From: Neorhizobium sp. UBA3556
GTDB lineage: Bacteria; Pseudomonadota; Alphaproteobacteria; Rhizobiales; Rhizobiaceae
Assembly (NCBI GenBank): GCA_002376235.1
Contig: DFNX01000017.1
Coordinates: forward strand, 1-64,000
Direction of reading: 5' to 3'
Length of the DNA: 64,000 nt
Shown here: piece by piece, positions 62,495-64,000 of the stretch
Position numbering within the stretch: the stretch's first letter is position 1
Layout of the letters: the number at the start of each line of letters is the position of its first letter
The notes under the pieces: model-generated
Seen by the model: the letters and a program-made list of their open reading frames with translations, nothing else
Databases searched by the model: none
Told to the model about the DNA's origin: nothing
Program-made: the position numbers and the translations under genes

Positions 62495-64000
62495 ATGCGG
62501 ATACCTGTCAACTCCAAGATTGCACGAAATCTATTTCTGCCTTTGGCGACCGCTGGCTGTCTGACCTCTGGGTTTGCCGGAATAGCCTTCGCCAACGATG
62601 ACCTGACCAAGCTTGCCGAAGACCCGAAGAATTGGGCGATGCCGACGGGGAACTATGCCAATCATCGCTATTCGGAACTCAAGGAAATCACTGCGGGCAA
62701 CGTCAAGAACCTGCAGGTTAAGTGGACTTTCTCCACCGGTGTCCTCAGAGGCCATGAGGGCGGACCGTTGGTTATCGGCGACGTGATGTATATTCACACG
62801 CCGTTCCCGAACATCGTTTATGCGCTCGACCTGAAGAATGATGGCAAGATTCTCTGGAAATACGAACCCAAGCAGGATCCGAATGTCATCGGCATCATGT
62901 GCTGCGACACCGTCAACCGCGGGGTGGCCTATGGCGATGGCAAGATCATCCTGAACCAGGCCGACACGACGGTGGTGGCGCTCGATGCCAAGACCGGCAA
63001 GCTCGTGTGGTCGGTGAAGAACGGAGATCAGATCGATGGCGGCAAGGGAGAATCCGGCACGGCCGCGCCGCTTGTGGTCAAGGACAAGGTGCTGATCGGC
63101 ATTTCTGGCGCCGAATTCGGCGTTCGCGGCTGGACTGCGGCCTATAACCTGAAGGACGGTTCGCTCGCATGGAAAGCCTATTCGACCGGGCCCGACGCCG
63201 AAACGCTGATCGACCCGGAAAAAACGACCCATCTGGGAAAGCCGGTCGGCAAGGATTCCGGCATCAATACCTGGGAAGGCGAACAGTGGAAGACTGGCGG
63301 CGGGACCACCTGGGGCTGGTTCTCCTATGATGCGAAGTCCAACCTGATCTATTACGGCACCGGCAACCCCTCGACCTGGAACCCGGTTCAACGGCCTGGT
63401 GACAACCGATGGTCGATGACCTTGATGGCGCGCGATGCCGATACCGGGCAAGCCAAATGGCTCTATCAGATGACCCCGCATGACGAGTGGGATTATGATG
63501 GTGTCAACGAGAACATCCTCGTCGATGGCATGGAGGTCAACGGCAAGAAACACGATGTTCTGGTGCATCTCGACCGAAACGGTTTCGGCTATACGCTGGA
63601 CCGGGTTAGTGGTGAGTTGCTGGTGGCCAAGAAATACGATCCGAAGGTCAACTGGGCGACGGAAGTCGTGATGGATCCGAAGAGCGAACAATATGGCCGA
63701 CCACAGGTGGTCGCGAAATATTCGACGCAGCAGAACGGAGAGGACGTTAACTCCACCGGCATTTGCCCCGCCGCACTCGGCTCCAAGGATCAGCAGCCGG
63801 CGACCTATTCACCCAAAACAGGGCTTTTCTACGTGCCGACCAACCATGTCTGCATGGATTATGAGCCGTACAAGGTAAGCTATACGGCCGGCCAGCCTTA
63901 TGTCGGCGCTACCGTGTCTATGTATCCGACGCCGGATAGCCATGGAGGCATGGGCAATTTCATTGCTTGGGATGCCGCCAAAGGTGAGATCGTCTGGTCG
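62495..64000 (+). CDS. xoxF: Lanthanide-dependent methanol dehydrogenase XoxF (5' part; runs off the window)
   Basis: The first 502 codons are present; the 3' end lies beyond the window. Sec signal about 33 residues (NLFLPLATAGCLTSGFAGIA). PQQ-propeller of type I quinoprotein alcohol dehydrogenases. The adjacent-cysteine disulfide is C136-C137 (GIMCCDTVNRG). The active-site segment is PHDEWDYDGVN: catalytic Asp D333 is followed two residues later by D335, which in XoxF enzymes coordinates a lanthanide; calcium-dependent MxaF has Ala there. GDNRWSMTLMARDADTG and NHVCMDYEPYKVSYTAGQPY fit XoxF closely. It starts 8 bases after GGGAGG. Periplasmic oxidation of methanol (and formaldehyde) with a c-type cytochrome as acceptor. 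Confidence 0.93.
   Translation, partial: MRIPVNSKIARNLFLPLATAGCLTSGFAGIAFANDDLTKLAEDPKNWAMPTGNYANHRYSELKEITAGNVKNLQVKWTFSTGVLRGHEGGPLVIGDVMYIHTPFPNIVYALDLKNDGKILWKYEPKQDPNVIGIMCCDTVNRGVAYGDGKIILNQADTTVVALDAKTGKLVWSVKNGDQIDGGKGESGTAAPLVVKDKVLIGISGAEFGVRGWTAAYNLKDGSLAWKAYSTGPDAETLIDPEKTTHLGKPVGKDSGINTWEGEQWKTGGGTTWGWFSYDAKSNLIYYGTGNPSTWNPVQRPGDNRWSMTLMARDADTGQAKWLYQMTPHDEWDYDGVNENILVDGMEVNGKKHDVLVHLDRNGFGYTLDRVSGELLVAKKYDPKVNWATEVVMDPKSEQYGRPQVVAKYSTQQNGEDVNSTGICPAALGSKDQQPATYSPKTGLFYVPTNHVCMDYEPYKVSYTAGQPYVGATVSMYPTPDSHGGMGNFIAWDAAKGEIVWS

Overview
The window looks like accessory DNA from an alphaproteobacterium, most likely Rhizobiaceae (Rhizobium/Agrobacterium type). This is inferred from the GC-rich codon use, the nasT-nasS / nrt-nir-nas nitrate cluster, the many ABC and TRAP uptake operons with GntR, IclR, LysR and AraC regulators, and a PQQ/XoxF methanol-dehydrogenase locus. 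No rRNA, tRNA, CRISPR array or replication origin was seen. Several IS remnants and decayed genes suit a megaplasmid, chromid or other flexible region.

Layout. 1-1.96 kb: two nested, decayed IS3-family elements. 2-14.5 kb (minus strand): nitrate assimilation, with nrtA-nrtB-nrtD uptake, nirB-nirD nitrite reductase, nasA nitrate reductase and cysG siroheme synthase in one operon. It is preceded by a leader with a hairpin of the kind bound by ANTAR proteins, and by the nasT-nasS sensor pair with a small membrane protein gene upstream. 14.8-20.7 kb: a polar amino-acid-type ABC importer with a hydantoinase/dihydropyrimidinase-like enzyme and a class V PLP enzyme, opposite a FadR-type GntR regulator; a nested palindrome lies between them. 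21.2-26.3 kb: an IclR regulator, a GH105 unsaturated glycuronyl hydrolase and a DctPQM TRAP transporter, flanked by IS6- and IS5-type remnants.

28-42.5 kb: a large acidic-glycan utilisation locus. It has a sugar ABC transporter (binding protein, two permeases, UgpC/MalK-type ATPase), a YesL-like membrane protein, a GH88 hydrolase, a DUF2264 protein, a heparinase II/III-like lyase, a discoidin-like protein, a GntR regulator, an SMP-30 lactonase and a hexapeptide acyltransferase fused to a large helical domain. The enzymes lack signal peptides, so the layout suggests uptake of oligosaccharides followed by cytoplasmic breakdown.

42.6-47.2 kb: a DMSO-reductase-type molybdoenzyme (dmsABC) with a convergent TorD-like chaperone gene. 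47.4-52.1 kb: a LysR regulator with a divergent VOC dioxygenase, an AraC effector domain lacking its DNA-binding half, a full AraC regulator, and remnants of a sugar ABC permease and an FGGY sugar kinase.

52.1-64 kb: pqqABCDE (including the 31-residue pqqA), then a divergent PQQ-associated ABC system (binding protein, YVTN propeller, acidic secreted protein, ATPase, ABC-2 permease, helical secreted protein), a c-type cytochrome, small secreted proteins, and the start of a lanthanide-type XoxF methanol dehydrogenase that runs off the window. The likely joint task of this block is PQQ synthesis, handling of metal or cofactor at the envelope, and periplasmic methanol oxidation.
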